The notes under the pieces are model-generated. The model was not told the DNA's origin, searched no databases, and saw nothing but the letters and a program-made list of their open reading frames with translations. Of a stretch of 64,000 bases of DNA, positions 34,650-48,007 are shown in pieces. Position 1 is the stretch's first letter. Each line of letters starts with the position of its first letter. The DNA is from Saxidomus purpurata (Eukaryota > Mollusca > Bivalvia > Venerida > Veneridae). The DNA lies in NCBI GenBank assembly GCA_022818135.1, contig JAFMSR010000019.1, forward strand, positions 4,555,293-4,619,292. The letters run 5' to 3'. Both the position numbers and the translations under genes were made by a program.

Positions 34650-34772
34650 ATTTTTTTATCGGTGGTACCAGATAATCCATATGAGCAACACCCCAAAAAG
34701 AGTTTAGCTATTTTTGGTTTCGGGGGATAGTGTAAGATACAGAACGTGTTTTGTTCCAGAGACACCGTCTGG
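34650..34772 (-). repeat. SINE tail fragment
   Basis: 'taccagataatccatatgag', 'gttt..ggtttcgggggatagtg' and 'gacaccgtctgg' match the tail of the neighbouring SINE and of the copies near 52110 and 60940. The tRNA head is missing. Confidence 0.6.
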
Positions 34773-36667
34773 TAAATATTTCATTTAAATACTTCAAATT
34801 GAAAATAAAGTTCAAGACAGACCGCAAATTAGCCACTTACCTCTCATGTCCTGGCGTAAGTTTTACTCTGAACTGTTCTGAGCTGCCAACTACATCCAAG
34901 GAAAACTTGTCTGACCAATCACCTCCGATCTTTAGATAGGCCTAAAAATTTAACCAATCAGATTACTGGTTATCAGATATATTCAATGATCTAACCAATC
35001 AAATTAATTCTCACCGTCTGACTGAAATCTGACTAATGACTATTGCAAATAAAATTATCTGTAACATTTATCATGCATTGACAAATTATGTCAGTTATAA
35101 GTTAATAACTTTGAAGAAACTACCAATGAAATTAAGTTCTACTTGACATTTTGACCAATCACCTTCAGTGTACATTAAATGTTGATCAAGAATTAACCAA
35201 CTGCATCTTTCCTAACAAAATGACAATACTTATTAAGTTGGTGAATCACTGACAAAAATACTACAAAGATATTCAATGAAAATTCCCATTTTAATAACTT
35301 TTCAAAGAGCAATAAATTAACACCAAAAGCAAAGCATCAGAAATATCAAACTGAAAAACCGTAAATGCATGTGGAAAATATTTAGGTATGCTATACAAAT
35401 AGGCAATTATTTTTTTATGTAACTAAAGACAAACTAAGCTAGAACTGTTTCTAAGAAATGTAGCATTTAGGAAGAAATAGTTGGATCTATAGGTAAATAT
35501 ACAAGCAAAGATGGCTTAAAGTACAGGGAGTAATTGTAACAGTTACTGCGTTCTAATACAATGTAATCTATGATGAAAATGAAACATGTCAAATTCAAAA
35601 GCAGTGTTCTGCAATGCATGGCTCTTAAGTGGCTGACAGTGAACCTATCTGGTCTGATGAACTTCTGCCCTTTTATACATTCAGTGACTAAATTAAAAAA
35701 AGTTTCAGTGTGCACCCCTATGAATAATTAATGGTAGTATCCAAATTGAAAGATGGACAAGTCCATTTTAGAAGTTGAGGAAAGTCAGGGTAAAGCAACA
35801 ACAGTGAGCCGTCTATCTCTCTTCATCTTCATCATCATTATCATCTCCAGTGATTGCATCACTCCGCAAGGAGTATACTCGCAATTCTCGCAACTCTTTA
35901 TAAAGCCTCTACAGATCAAGCAACTACTTAAAGCGAGGTAAGTATATAATTATTCTTTCTCTTTTTTAAGCCTAGATCAAGCAACTACTTAAAGTGAGGA
36001 AAATTTGGATCATAAGAGCAACTGTATATAAGGGGAGGTAAGTCAGGTATGTAACAGGTAGTGGGTGGGGTATGAAATAAAATGACACAATTTCAAGGGT
36101 TGACTGCAATAATGTTATATTTTAGTCTTTCTTTCATAAAAGTTACTACAGTTTTGCAGTTAAACCTCTGTATGGCAATAAACATGTTATACCCGAGTCT
36201 TTGTTTACTGAACTCCTGAGAATGAAAAACAATTCACAGTCTTGTAAATTTACAGATAATTTCACTAGAAAATATTTGTACCTTTAATTTACTATAGTTA
36301 TCTCAATGGACGACAACTGTTACTATAAATGGATCATCAGTGTATGGCATCATTGCACTACTATAAATAGATAAAAAGAAACTCCCATCTCTGTATATGA
36401 CAATAAGAGACAGTGTGTAGTACAGCTGAACCTTACCTTAACGTTGCAGCAACACTAATGCCTTAAAAGTAGACTAGAATCAAAAAACTAAAAACAATCT
36501 ATTCCAAACGTAAGTATACAGCACTATACCATATATCATGCAAATAAACTTTTTCTATTACATAGCAAACAATTTTTCCAATAGGTAGAGCTTTGACATC
36601 ACAGATATTAGCTCCACCTTTAATCTATATTATTTCAATGCAAAAATTGTTTGTAGGTGGAACAAAC

Positions 36668-36812
36668 TGTAAGCCGGTTATAGGTCCATATTACAGGAAT
36701 AAATAAACTTATTGCCGCAGTTCGCTGATGCTCCCTTGCAATAAACTTGCTTACTCAGCAATAAATTTATTTATTTCTGTAAAATGTAGACCTATAACTT
36801 ATACTTATACAA
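36668..36812. mobile_element. Small palindromic MITE, second copy
   Basis: 'taagccggttataggtccatattac' on the left pairs with 'tgtagacctataacttata' on the right. Same family as 19262-19372 but with a longer middle ('gcagttcgctgatgctccc'). Confidence 0.6.
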
Positions 36813-38094
36813 AAAATGTATAATGGTCTACAACATTTCATGCAAAACAATAAAATACAATAGCAACATGTCGTATTAGAATATCTAAATTTAATTATGC
36901 AAGATTATCATTGATGATACTGTAAAAAATGTTAATTTGGCAAGACTAATTTTAGTCCAGATGAACAATACATAACATTAAAGTCCCATATCCAGATGAA
37001 CAATAACTAACATTAAAGCCCGCTGTTCACTGAAATAGGGTTACACAAAATAAAAGTTACTAACAAATAGTGATAGAAATGTGCTCTTTTTAAAATTTAA
37101 AATATATATTCTAATTAGATATTTAATTAAATTAATTGAATTACTTATACTTCACTTTAATACAGTGTTACAGTGTCTCAATAAAGACGCCTAGATAAAC
37201 ATAGACATCCAAATGAAACAGAATCTACAAAAAACACTTCCATCATTTTAACACTGCATCAAATTCTACAATATTGATGTACTACTCAGGTTTGGTCTAA
37301 ACCAATTTCCATATTTCTACCAAATGTGAAAATCAGACATACCGGTACAATATTTTTTCTCGCTCTTTTCATTTTTACATAAACTTAAGAAAGATTTATG
37401 TAAAGTCACAGTGGATGTCACATTTTCAAATGCTACATTGGTTGCTGACTTAGCAAACTATTTTGAATTGTTACATCGACAGGGTTCTGGCAAAATAAAA
37501 TGTTGACACAGTTCCTTTGGAGAAAACTTTTCAAACCCTTCATATGAAACTAAAATTAGTTATCAACAAAAGGAGGTCACTCAAACCACATTAAAAGGGG
37601 AAGCAACTCTAAAATTATGGGTAGAAGCAAACAACTTCAGCAAAAGATATATAAAATCCAAAGCATACAGAAATGCTGTAATATAATCATTGTCGGAACC
37701 CAAAACTCTCGTTCCCTTCTCGCTACATTAGAGAAAAATCACTGGCAAAGTTTTATTTTCATGAATAATTAGTTAATTAACTGCCAACCAATGAAATTGC
37801 ATGTATTATTATGATACCCTTCAGTAAAAGTCAGAAAATGTGCTTAGTTTCTAATTGCCCTTCTAATAGAGCAGCAAAGCTCCCAAAAGTGTCTTCGTTA
37901 AGAAGTAACAGGGCCACAAAAATGAACAAAATAAGTCGTATACCAAATATTCGGGAGACTCTGAAATTTATCGAGCAACAGGCATAAAGTGAAAAATTTT
38001 GGTGCGGACCGAGAAATACAAGATGGCGTGCAATATAGCCGCCATTTTTGTTATAGCAGGTTTTTTTAATGTCTAACTATAAAATATTTATCTA

Positions 38095-39000
38095 AAAGGC
38101 ACATGAAAAAGAAACACACATAAACATATGTTCTAAGAAAGTGCTAAATAAGTACAATATTTTGAGTTGCATACAAGGTCACTATCAAGGCCATGTTCAA
38201 GATCAAAAGGTCAAAGTGAGCAAAAAATCCCTGTTTCACCTAATTGCTTCTTCTCCTGATTCAAAACTATATGATAAAGCATGTCCTGTTTGATATGAAT
38301 GATATCTTATATATAATTATTATGTGCTTTTATCTTATTACATATTTGTGCAACCAATTCGGTTGTCATGGAGAAATGCAAGATTGCGCCAAAAATGATT
38401 GCCTTTTTTCAAAATTGAGGGTTCTAAGCAAGTCAAGGTACAAATTATTTATTGGAAAAGAAAGTGCAAATGAAACACACATAAGCATGTTTACTAATAA
38501 AGCACCAAATATATATATGGTATTTTGAGTTTCATACACAGTCACTATCAAGGTTATATTCAAGGTCAAAAGGTCAAATTACTATAAAATTCACTCTTTC
38601 ACCTCATCACTTTTTTTGTTGATTCAAAACTATACATCAAAACTATATGATGAAGGAAGTCTTGTTTAATATTAATCATGATAAACAGAGACACACTTTT
38701 AGTTTATAAACCACTCGTGTGAATGGAATTGGTTGCCATGGAGAAATGCATATTTAAACTCAAGCTCAATACGCTTTTATTTTATAGCTGTTTTATGCAA
38801 ATAATATTGGTTGCCATTGGTCCAAAGTGGCCATTGTATTCACAATGGCAGGTTTTTTTTCCTAGTCAAGGTATGAAACATATAAAGAACAATAAGGTGC
38901 AAATGAAACACGCATATGCATTTTTACTACAACATTACTTAAAATTATAGCACTTTGTAATCATGCAAGGTCATTATCAAGGTAATAGTGAAGGTAAATG
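38095..39000. repeat. Diverged repeat units of about 370 bp
   Basis: Phrases 'tttgagttgcatacaaggtc', 'actatcaagg..atgttcaag' and 'gattcaaaactata' recur near 38160, 38525 and 38950. Two and a half decayed units of one repeat. Confidence 0.6.
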
Positions 39001-39211
39001 TATTACTGGAGAAGTGCAATTACTTCACGTTATGTCTTCTGTTAATATAACATAATAAGATAGAAGAAGTCCAGTCTGGAATAAGTACATATATTACTTG
39101 TATACATATCCTTTAATATTACAATACTTTACCAAAATATAGTCAGTTACCACGGAGAATTTCAAATGGCTCATAGATGAGCCGCTTTATTCACACTCAA
39201 TTTTAATAAAT

Positions 39212-40850
39212 TTTTAGTTTTATTACTATAAATTACTTTCATGTATGAACAATTTGGTTTTAAGGAAGATATATAGTAACACCCACCACAGAAACTCGAA
39301 ACAGGAGCACAAGGTTAAGGTCGCTGTCATATTTATAGACATATTCAGGGGGTCAAACTAACCAAAATGTGTATGTTTAGTGTGTTTGTTCGTTAACTAG
39401 TTAAGATATTGTATGATTGGTCATACTTTTAATAACTCCATACCGGTTATAAAACTGGCATTCCCTATTTTACTTGTGAGGAAATGTAATTCCTAAATGA
39501 TAAAGTTCCTTGTAGTCAAAACAGGATATTAACATTATCATAACTGTAGTTTCTGATACAGCTACGGCATTCAATCACTTTCACAATTTCTTTAATTTAA
39601 AGGGAAAAAAACACTTATAACTGAGAAAAACAAAATTCTTAAGGACATTAAAAATTATCAGGAAGATATTTAAACAATTAAGTATTGTCATGTTCTGTGT
39701 TTGATGGTGTGAATACTTTCCTTATTTTTTGAGGTTTTGGTTGCATTTTCCAAATTTGGCTACCATATTTTCCTTAAAAGCTGAGTACAGTAGTCGCCAA
39801 AAATTCTGGACCCCTTTTCTCTCCATTAACATTAATGTTGAAATGTACCTAATAATTCGGTCCCTCAACATTCCGAATTCCGGCCGATTTTTTGGCCCAA
39901 ATATGACATTGTGTGTTAATATGACTCTCAATAATCCGGTCGCTGTTTGGTGTGCCGTCTGATGTGACGAAGGAGTGAACCTTTTTGTTGGCGATTATCT
40001 AATTTTCACAGTCAGTGGTAATTAGCGTAACAATTGTAACAATGCACTGTATAACAAATGCGTTGGGAATTTGCTTTCATCTCTTGATTGCCGATCGATA
40101 TTAAAAAGATAATTCGGAACTAAAACTAAAGACGGGAAAATGAAACAGAAAGCACGGGACGACGTTTATAAAGTGTAACATCAGTTTAAATGTGTAGTAC
40201 TAAACGGAGGGACATCAACTTAACTTTTAACAGATATTTACCTGGGTTTTAGACTTCGCGGCATTTTATTATTACAAATGCACCGAATCATGCCGACATT
40301 TTGCAGATTTCAATGATGTGAATGTTCTTTTATGTTTTACCGACTTTGACGTGAATTTACATGTTTAATATGGATTTTGATACAGACGATCATGTTTGCA
40401 AAGGAATCCCCGTGATTAAATCAATGTATATCCCGTAAACAGGAAAGACAAGAGTAATTAAAATAACAAAGTTTGGTCCCCCAACAGGTCGGTCACCTAA
40501 AAAAATTCGGTCGATTTTCTCCCGCCGAAGGAATTTCGAGGTTCTACTGTACTTGTTCTAATATGTCAAATATGTTCCTTAATGCTTAGAGTTTTTCGGT
40601 AATATTTGTCCTTCAAAGCTGAATAACTGTCCTGCCTGATTAAATTTACTCAAATAGGATAGACTTTTACTTCCCCCTGTGGGTATCAGTTTGTCCTCCT
40701 TTGTTGCCTTTTCGAGATAAAAAGGAATCATATATCCCGTAAAAGTTAACTAATGGTACTAAATAGCTGTGATTTGTCCTTAAAGTCCTTACATTTTTGC
40801 CTTATTGTGTTTAATATTGCCACTGTAAGTTAAGTAATTGTTGTTACTAG
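39212..40850 (+). repeat. Segmental duplication, block A1
   Basis: Matches 52291-53806 in order and orientation, starting 'tttagttttattactataaatt'. Each copy carries a private insertion: the pogo-like element here, a different repeat in the other. Confidence 0.85.
39788..40549. mobile_element. Nonautonomous Tigger/pogo-like DNA transposon
   Basis: Ends 'cagtagtcgccaaaaattc' and, inverted, 'cagtagaacctcgaaattc', each next to TA (39786-39787 and 40550-40551). The paralogous block has the empty site 'gctgagtaagtgtttta' at 53524-53540, with one TA. The 'cagtagaacctcg' end and TA target are typical of pogo/Tigger elements (established knowledge). About 760 bp, no transposase frame. Confidence 0.8.
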
Positions 40851-42427
40851 TGTTTTATAAAAAAGATTATATCCCCAATTAGGTTACATTTACCGAATTA
40901 CAGGTGCAACTTTCCCAGTTAACATATCTACAATTCTCAATTGTATGAATGTCCATACCTTTTATGTTATGTCCCATTTCTACTTACATATGCCTTGGCT
41001 TTCACTTTTCGTATCTACAAGTATTTTATCTGTTGAGCTTCTTTGATGGGTACAATTATAAACATTGTATTATCATTGGCTCGACCATGTTATATCATTT
41101 TAACCTGAATATTGTAAGTATAAAGTTGCCGGTAAGACGTTGCTACTTGTAATTGTGATCTTGTAACATCAACATTGACAAAACATTTTTCTAATCTTTC
41201 AATGATCAAAAATTTGCAAAACAACGTCAGCTGTGGTCAAGATAAAACCATTCGTGATTCGTTCTTCAAAACTGGCCATTTGTTAGTAGCATCAACTACA
41301 TAACAAACGGTGAAAAGTTACTTTACATGAAATGTAAAAGGAGTTGTCACAGGGTTTAAGCCTGTTTCAACCGTATTTCACTTATTTCTACAGGTGGGCA
41401 GTGTCGCACAAAGTTGACAGACGGGCCTCGATTTCCATATAAAGATAGTGACAGCAATTTTATCATTGTTTTTGTAAAGTTTGGATTACTGTGTTAATTG
41501 CTAAACTTTTCCTATACAAGTAAGAGCATGGTTTCTAGTATCGAGTTTCGTTTATTTTCATGTATTTTTCATTAAATTCGGTTCAGTAATATGAAAATTA
41601 TATTTTCGCAATTGTGGTTGTTGTATAACAATTTTACTTAGACCACTATAACGGACCTCAATTTATAACTTATTTTGATCGACATAACTTCATGTCTGCA
41701 TGGAGGTTATGATTTCCCGTATATTTATAGACAGGCGGGAAGATTTAGTATAACTATATGGCAACGGGAGAAGCCATTACATTAATCAATTTTTGTAATT
41801 GTAAATCATAATAAGTAAAACACCTGTCCACATTTACTTATCAAAAAAAAAACACGAATCATAAAACAACTTTCCGTATAATGGTACGCGGACGTTTATT
41901 AAACTACGCTACAGATCGTGGTCTATAGACGCTTTTTGAATAACGTCACGCGACATACACCCTGCAGCGGTTATTTCCCCTTACAGTGAGGGAGCTGTTC
42001 CTGACAAAATTGGGTATATACTTTTACAGCTGATGAATTTCTTTTTAAAAGTTTTAAGATATCATTAAGTCAATCAACCTGTGATTAGCAGGTTTCCTGT
42101 GAATAAAAATGGGAGGAAAAAAAGAGTTGTTTTCGGAAATGTTTTAGTCATTACCACTGGAAAGCGAAATAGAAAATGGTTCCTGTAACGGAGAATCGAA
42201 ATTCAAGTTGGACGTTTATTGAAATTATTGTAAATTCATTAAACATTCAGTTCATAAATAATTTTTAATTTACGTGTTACCTATAGGCGGGAACACCCTG
42301 TTTTTTTCCGTATTATTTAAGAAACGACTGACGATTAGAAATTTGCACAGTTAATGAGAAAGATTAATTAATTAACGTATGAAGTGACTTATTGCACTAT
42401 CGAATATAGCACGTTTTATAATACGTT
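40851..42427. other. Intergenic, nothing supported
   Basis: AT-rich, no exon or repeat I can define. It separates blocks A1 and A2 and has no counterpart recognised between B1 and B2. Confidence 0.5.
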
Positions 42428-45308
42428 TACTGTTGGGTAACCTTCAGATAGTATGGTGTACACAAAGAGTCGTCTTTGAACACATGTTCATATGTATATA
42501 TATTTGCATGTGCGCACAGTTATGGGAACCTACAAAAGTATGATGTACACATGTGACCAGTGTATGTCCGATACGTTTTATGTGCCATGGTATTTACCAC
42601 AATTATGTTATAGTTTTTAGCTTTCTCCCCTGATAGATACAATGCCCGGAGTGGTAGAGAATTGTATTGCCTCCAGACGATGACTTTCCTGAAGAAGACC
42701 GACCTGTTACGTCGTTAACTACTTGATTTTATTGTATTGATTCCCCGAGCATAGCCTACGTTGTGTACCATTCACACAGGAAACACCTTTGGTGCAGTTG
42801 ACATTAAGGTCTACTTAAATCCAACCCAAGATTACCGGAGCCTATACGGAGATCTTATTATAAATGGTGAGGACAGTCTTTTGTAATTGTAAAACGTGTT
42901 AACCGTTAAGTAAAGTGTTAACATGTCTTATTCAGCACTATCATATCATTAAGACGTTTTTATAGTCTACTCTTATCAACCATATAATACTGTTCATATT
43001 TTGCATTCATATTTGTATATATTCATCATTGTAATTAAAGTTGCAAATGTTGTATAGTGTTGAGTGTTTGATTACTCTAGTGCGTTTAGCCTGACCATCC
43101 ATCGTTACAATGCTTCATTTTACTTAGCCTCTTTGTGCTTCATATCACTGAGTCTCGCTGTGATGTATATGAATATATGATAAGGGTTTTAGAAAAAGCA
43201 TATATACATTGTAGATGCACACGACACTAACTGTGTGAAGGACAAACGGACGGACAAAAACAAAACCCCAGATGCGCCCTACTTCACATACTGATAATCA
43301 TTCTTATAAACTTCACGACTTTTAATACTTTTGGAGATACCTGCGACACAATAAGTGTGATGGACAGACGGATAAAACCGTATTAACGGGGCGGGGTGGG
43401 TGATGGAGGCTTGTTTAGTTTAGCTAAATGAAATATAACACAACACCATTTTATGCATTACATTTTATTTTACAGCGAAGCATAATAAAGTTAACTGAAC
43501 AAATACTTAGAAATAAAAAATAATAATCAATCTTTCACCTATGGCGAAGATAAAAGACCCTTACAAAAGTGTAAAATGGAAATAAATTGGGGTAAAGTAG
43601 CACTACTCTACAGTAACGCCCTGGTTCAAGACATAGCTACAGTTAAACTTAAAAAGTTATCTTAATATGCAGTAGGGTTATTGGTAAAAATGTGATCCTA
43701 GATGCCGGACCTATTGTGGGTCTTTAGTCGTGTACAGTACACGAAGCAATTTAATTCTAGCTCAACTAAATTACTCAAATCGACTCGCCCGTCACCAGAC
43801 ATCACAAGAAATAAAAAGTGTGTGGGATAACGGTCTGAGATAAACTTACTGTTTACCCAGCTCTTTAATTTCGGTTCTAACACCAATAACAATTTATTTA
43901 TACATATATTGGAAGTATTCAGTTTAAAAATTGATATAAATTAGCTTACCGAATAACGGACCTTATTTTGCTAATTTATATCATGGAAGTATTCATATCA
44001 TGGAAGTATTCATATCACTTTGCTTAGTACCTAAATAACATAATATAAATATTGTGCATTTTTAGATCGCTTTTCCCACCTTAAAATAGTGCATGTTAAT
44101 ATTAAACCTCTATTTGAAGAATGGCTATTGCAATCAGTGTGTTTACCTTATGAATATTCATTATATACTTAACATTTATACAAAGTGGATTGAATACTAA
44201 TTTGCTTACCTTGCCAATATTATATGCAAATATCAAATGTATACATTATGCCATTATGGGAAGTTTAGGTTTTGTATATTTTTTATTACAAAATGTTGTT
44301 ACACCATTGAATAATGGTTAGATCCCAATTTGCGACCTTACCACCTTATGAATATTTATAAATACTACCTATTAATAAATACTTATGTCATGGATTTTGA
44401 AATCATTTTTCTAATTATATGTATATCTTATATACATGTAAATATCAGTCCTTTATTGGAAGCATGATTTTGTTGTACTGCTTTACTCACAGTTACAATA
44501 TTACTATGGCGCAATTTCGAGCACTGAGCCGTGAATGTACTTTTAGCTTATCGTATAACGATGGTAAACACGGAGGAAACATAAAGGTCGTAGCTCAAGG
44601 GTCAAAGTAAGACTATATTAGGTTAACATAAATATTTTTCTATAATTACAAGCTTGGGTTTTTATATTTTGGTATATGATTGTTTACCATTACATTAGTA
44701 CATCGCTTTTATTAGAATCATGGGCTCACCATCATTATTGGCATACAACTACTACTCCACTATTAAGATAGCATGTTTTTTTCTTATACATGAGAGCCAC
44801 TTTAAGAGAGATACTTTGTGTAGATACAAATTTGTTACAAATATGTGTATTCCTTTTTTATTATGACATAAATAAAACGTTATTATTGGAATCATAGTCT
44901 TCATAGGCTCAATGTTGCTTCGCTTACCCCACTACTGGCATGCACATGCTGCTAGTACTCTACTATTTAAAAGCATTGGTTTTGGTATCTCTTTGGTTGC
45001 GATATGATTTTATTTTTATTTAAATATAACGACTTATTTGAAAGCATAGGTATCGTTTTGCCTTACTTACTACATGTAGTACCGATAAACGATGAATATT
45101 ACGATGTTTATCTAAAGTGAATATTACTGATTAACATTATTGAAGTATCAGATAGTTATAATTCTTAACATCACGTGTAACAGCTGAAAAATAGTTTATA
45201 GTAATGAACAAATATCAACTAATTTGTTTTTCAAATAATCTAAAGATGCAAAAACAAACAAACCAAGGACAATATACAACAAACATTCAGGGAAACATTA
45301 ATTGTTCA
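42428..45308 (+). repeat. Segmental duplication, block A2
   Basis: Matches 55820-58735, starting 'actgttgggtaaccttcagat'. It ends where a GGCC-type repeat is inserted after 'gggaaacattaattgttca'. Contains a possible exon at 44507-44610 discussed under the paired copy. Confidence 0.85.
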
Positions 45309-47125
45309 AGAGGGCCAAGATGGCCCTATATCGCTCACTTGCGGCTTATGACAATATGTGACCAAAGTTCAACTCTAAACTATTATCATAAATGCAAACA
45401 TTCTGTTTGACCTTGACAAGGCAAAACGTTTGACCAATTTACATGATGATTGGGTTGTAAATGCCACATGTATGGTATACACAAGGTTTTAACCGGGTGA
45501 CCTAGTTTTTGATCTCAGATTACCTATATTCATACTTGACCTAACCTTCATCAAGACAATGATACTGACAAAGTTTGATGAAGATAGAATGAAAAATGCA
45601 ATCTCTATTGCATACACATGAGGTTTTTTTACAATTTTTACCTCGTGACCTAGCCTTTGATCCTAGATGACCCGTGTTCAAACTCGACCTATATTTCATC
45701 AAGGCAATCATACTGACCAAGATTCATGAAGATCAAATGAAAAATGTCACAGTGGAAATTATTAGTGGCTTTATACCTAATAATATTTGCACGAGTTGTA
45801 CATGAAATGTGACAACTCAGTCATGTGATTATATAGTATCAGGTGACATCTATTTATATATTCTCTCAATAAGTTATAGTGTGTAAAGGGAATCATAACA
45901 TAACGTCAACTGGTGATTGGTTAATTTATAACACCCGATCAAACATCTCACCCTTTCTCATCCTGTTGGGGATTTTCAATTCTTAGTTGGACATATACAA
46001 AGCTAGGATAAAGATGTAGTTTTCCTAGCTACCTCTTTTCATGACGTAAGCAATTATATATTACAGATTAGGTAAATCAAGGATTTCCCTTGTCCAAATT
46101 CCCTTGGTTTGTCCATCAATATCAGTTATTAATTAATTTGGTTATTAATACATTTGGTTAAATTCCTTTTATCCAAATCTTGTTTACAATTAATAACTGT
46201 TACTGTTGTGATGTCAGTCCTAAATTATTGCTGTGCAACAATTTGCCTTTCCTTTTAGTTCCTTCATGCTTATTTTTGTTGTCTTGTATTTGTAGGACAT
46301 CCTTTTTAGCCAGTATGACTTATTGAACCTACAAAGGAAAAAGGAAAAGGATGTAATAATTACATAAACATAAAAACTCAATGATTGTTTTACTTTATGT
46401 CCTTGTGACCTACCCTCAGAGAGATATGGGAATGCTTACATGAAATATAAAACGGTCACACATACACAAGGTGTTTCTATGGTTTGACCGAGTGATCTAG
46501 TTTTTTACCTAAAATGACCCATGTTCAAACTCGCCCTAGATTTCATCAAGGCAATCATATTGACCAAGTTTCATGAAAATACAATGACAAATGCAACCTC
46601 TATTGCATACACGAGGTTTTTCTATGATTTGACCGGGTGATCTATTTTTTGACCCTGGATAATTCATGTTCGAAAATGATCTAGGTTTAATCAAGGCAAT
46701 CATACTGACCAAGTTTCATGAAGATCCAATGAAAAATGCAACCTCTGTTGCATACACAAGGTTTCTACTATGATTTGACCCCGTGACCTAGTTTTTAACC
46801 CTTGATAACTCATATTCAAAACCGACCTAGATTTTATCAAGTTGATCATACTGACAAATTGTCATGAAAATACAATGAAAAATGCAAATTACATTGCATA
46901 CACAAGGTTTTTCTATGGCTTGACCTGGTGACCTAGTTTTTGACCCCAGATAACCAATATTCAAACTCGACCTGGATTTCACAATCATACTGACAAAATT
47001 TCATGAGGATCAAATGAAATATGTAGCCTCTATCGCATACACAACGTTAAGTGTGGACAGACAGACGACAAACTACAGACGACAGACAGACGACGGACAT
47101 CAGGTGATCACAATATCTCACCTAA
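45309..47125 (+). repeat. Bivalve-type dispersed repeat with internal tandem units
   Basis: Starts 'agagggccaagatggcccta' with 'tatcgctcactt' and ends in 'cagacagacgacggacatca' and 'ctcacctaagctg'. Inside are five or six units of about 150 bases sharing 'gaccaagtttcatgaagat' and 'gtgacctagtttttgac'. It interrupts block A2 at a point that is continuous in block B2 near 58830. Not coding. Confidence 0.75.
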
Positions 47126-48007
47126 GCTGCTTAAGCCCAGAAATAGCCACATAAGACATACGGAATGAATGACATCAAAGAACTGTGATACTTTTAAATT
47201 ATGCCATGAGATTACTGGGATATTATCAACCTTGATACCAAAGTGAACTACTGAAAGATCTATATTAAAAGTTGAATTTAAAGAACAAGTGGAATTATGT
47301 GTTTTTACGACATAATACACAAATTTCAGACTACGTCAAAAGTCCTGACCAGTCAAATGATAAACGCTAGCTCTGTATTTATGTATTCTATTTTAAAGGG
47401 AGACTAACACATATGTCATATCATTCTTTTAATCAATCTCATTATTCTCTCCCTTCATAATGACTTTAAAAACTTAAATAGGAAGTTTAAGTGTTTTATA
47501 AGATTACGTCAAATAAATAACAATAGATTAACCAACTCAAAATTGAAAAAGAGATATATAAAGCAAGTTATGATATATTCTCAATACATATATAATATTA
47601 TTATCATTTTATCACAGAAAAATATAAATTTCTGTAGTGTAAATAAAGTAATATTTTTTCTAAATAAAAGCAAAAACACTATCATAAAGGGAAACTAACA
47701 CATGTCTTATCATACTTGATCAATCTAATAATTCTCTTCCTTCATTATGACCTTTAAAACCAAAACAGGAATTAAGATTACGTCAAAGAAATACCAATAC
47801 AGTGATTTAAACCTACTCAATATTGAAAGAGAGATATATAAGGCAAGTTTTAATATATTCTCAATAAATATTCTATCTTTTCTATCACAGAAAAAAACAT
47901 GAACTTCTGTAGTGCAATAGTGTAATATTTTTTTCTAAATAAAAGCATAAACAGTTTAAAGTTTTCAACATTTGCTAAAAACAGCACCATGAAAATAATA
48001 TTTCAGG
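47126..48007 (+). promoter_or_regulatory. 5' flank of the intact cGLR
   Basis: From about 47330 it parallels the flank of copy 1: 'aaaagtcctgaccagtcaaatgat', then two related units at about 47393 and 47684 with 'cccttcat.atgac' boxes. Ends in 'aatatttcag' at 48006, a splice acceptor just before the ATG, so a noncoding first exon further upstream is likely. No TATA box is claimed. Confidence 0.45.

Larger units (their letters stand above)
34773..39211. other. Intergenic, no gene supported
   Basis: About 4.4 kb without a credible exon. Contents seen: a palindromic MITE at 36668-36812 and a diverged repeat at 38095-39000. There is also a 49-codon frame at 37841-37990 (starts MCLVSNCPSNRAAKLPK) that I cannot support as a gene. 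Confidence 0.5.

Noticed and set aside
37841..37990. 49-codon frame MCLVSNCPSNRAAKLPK as a THAP-like exon
   Set aside because: The Cys spacing and flanking residues do not match a THAP domain, and there is no splice context.
43698..43892. Minus-strand frame repeated at 57206-57460 as a conserved gene
   Set aside because: The match is explained by the segmental duplication; no domain, start or splice structure is recognised.
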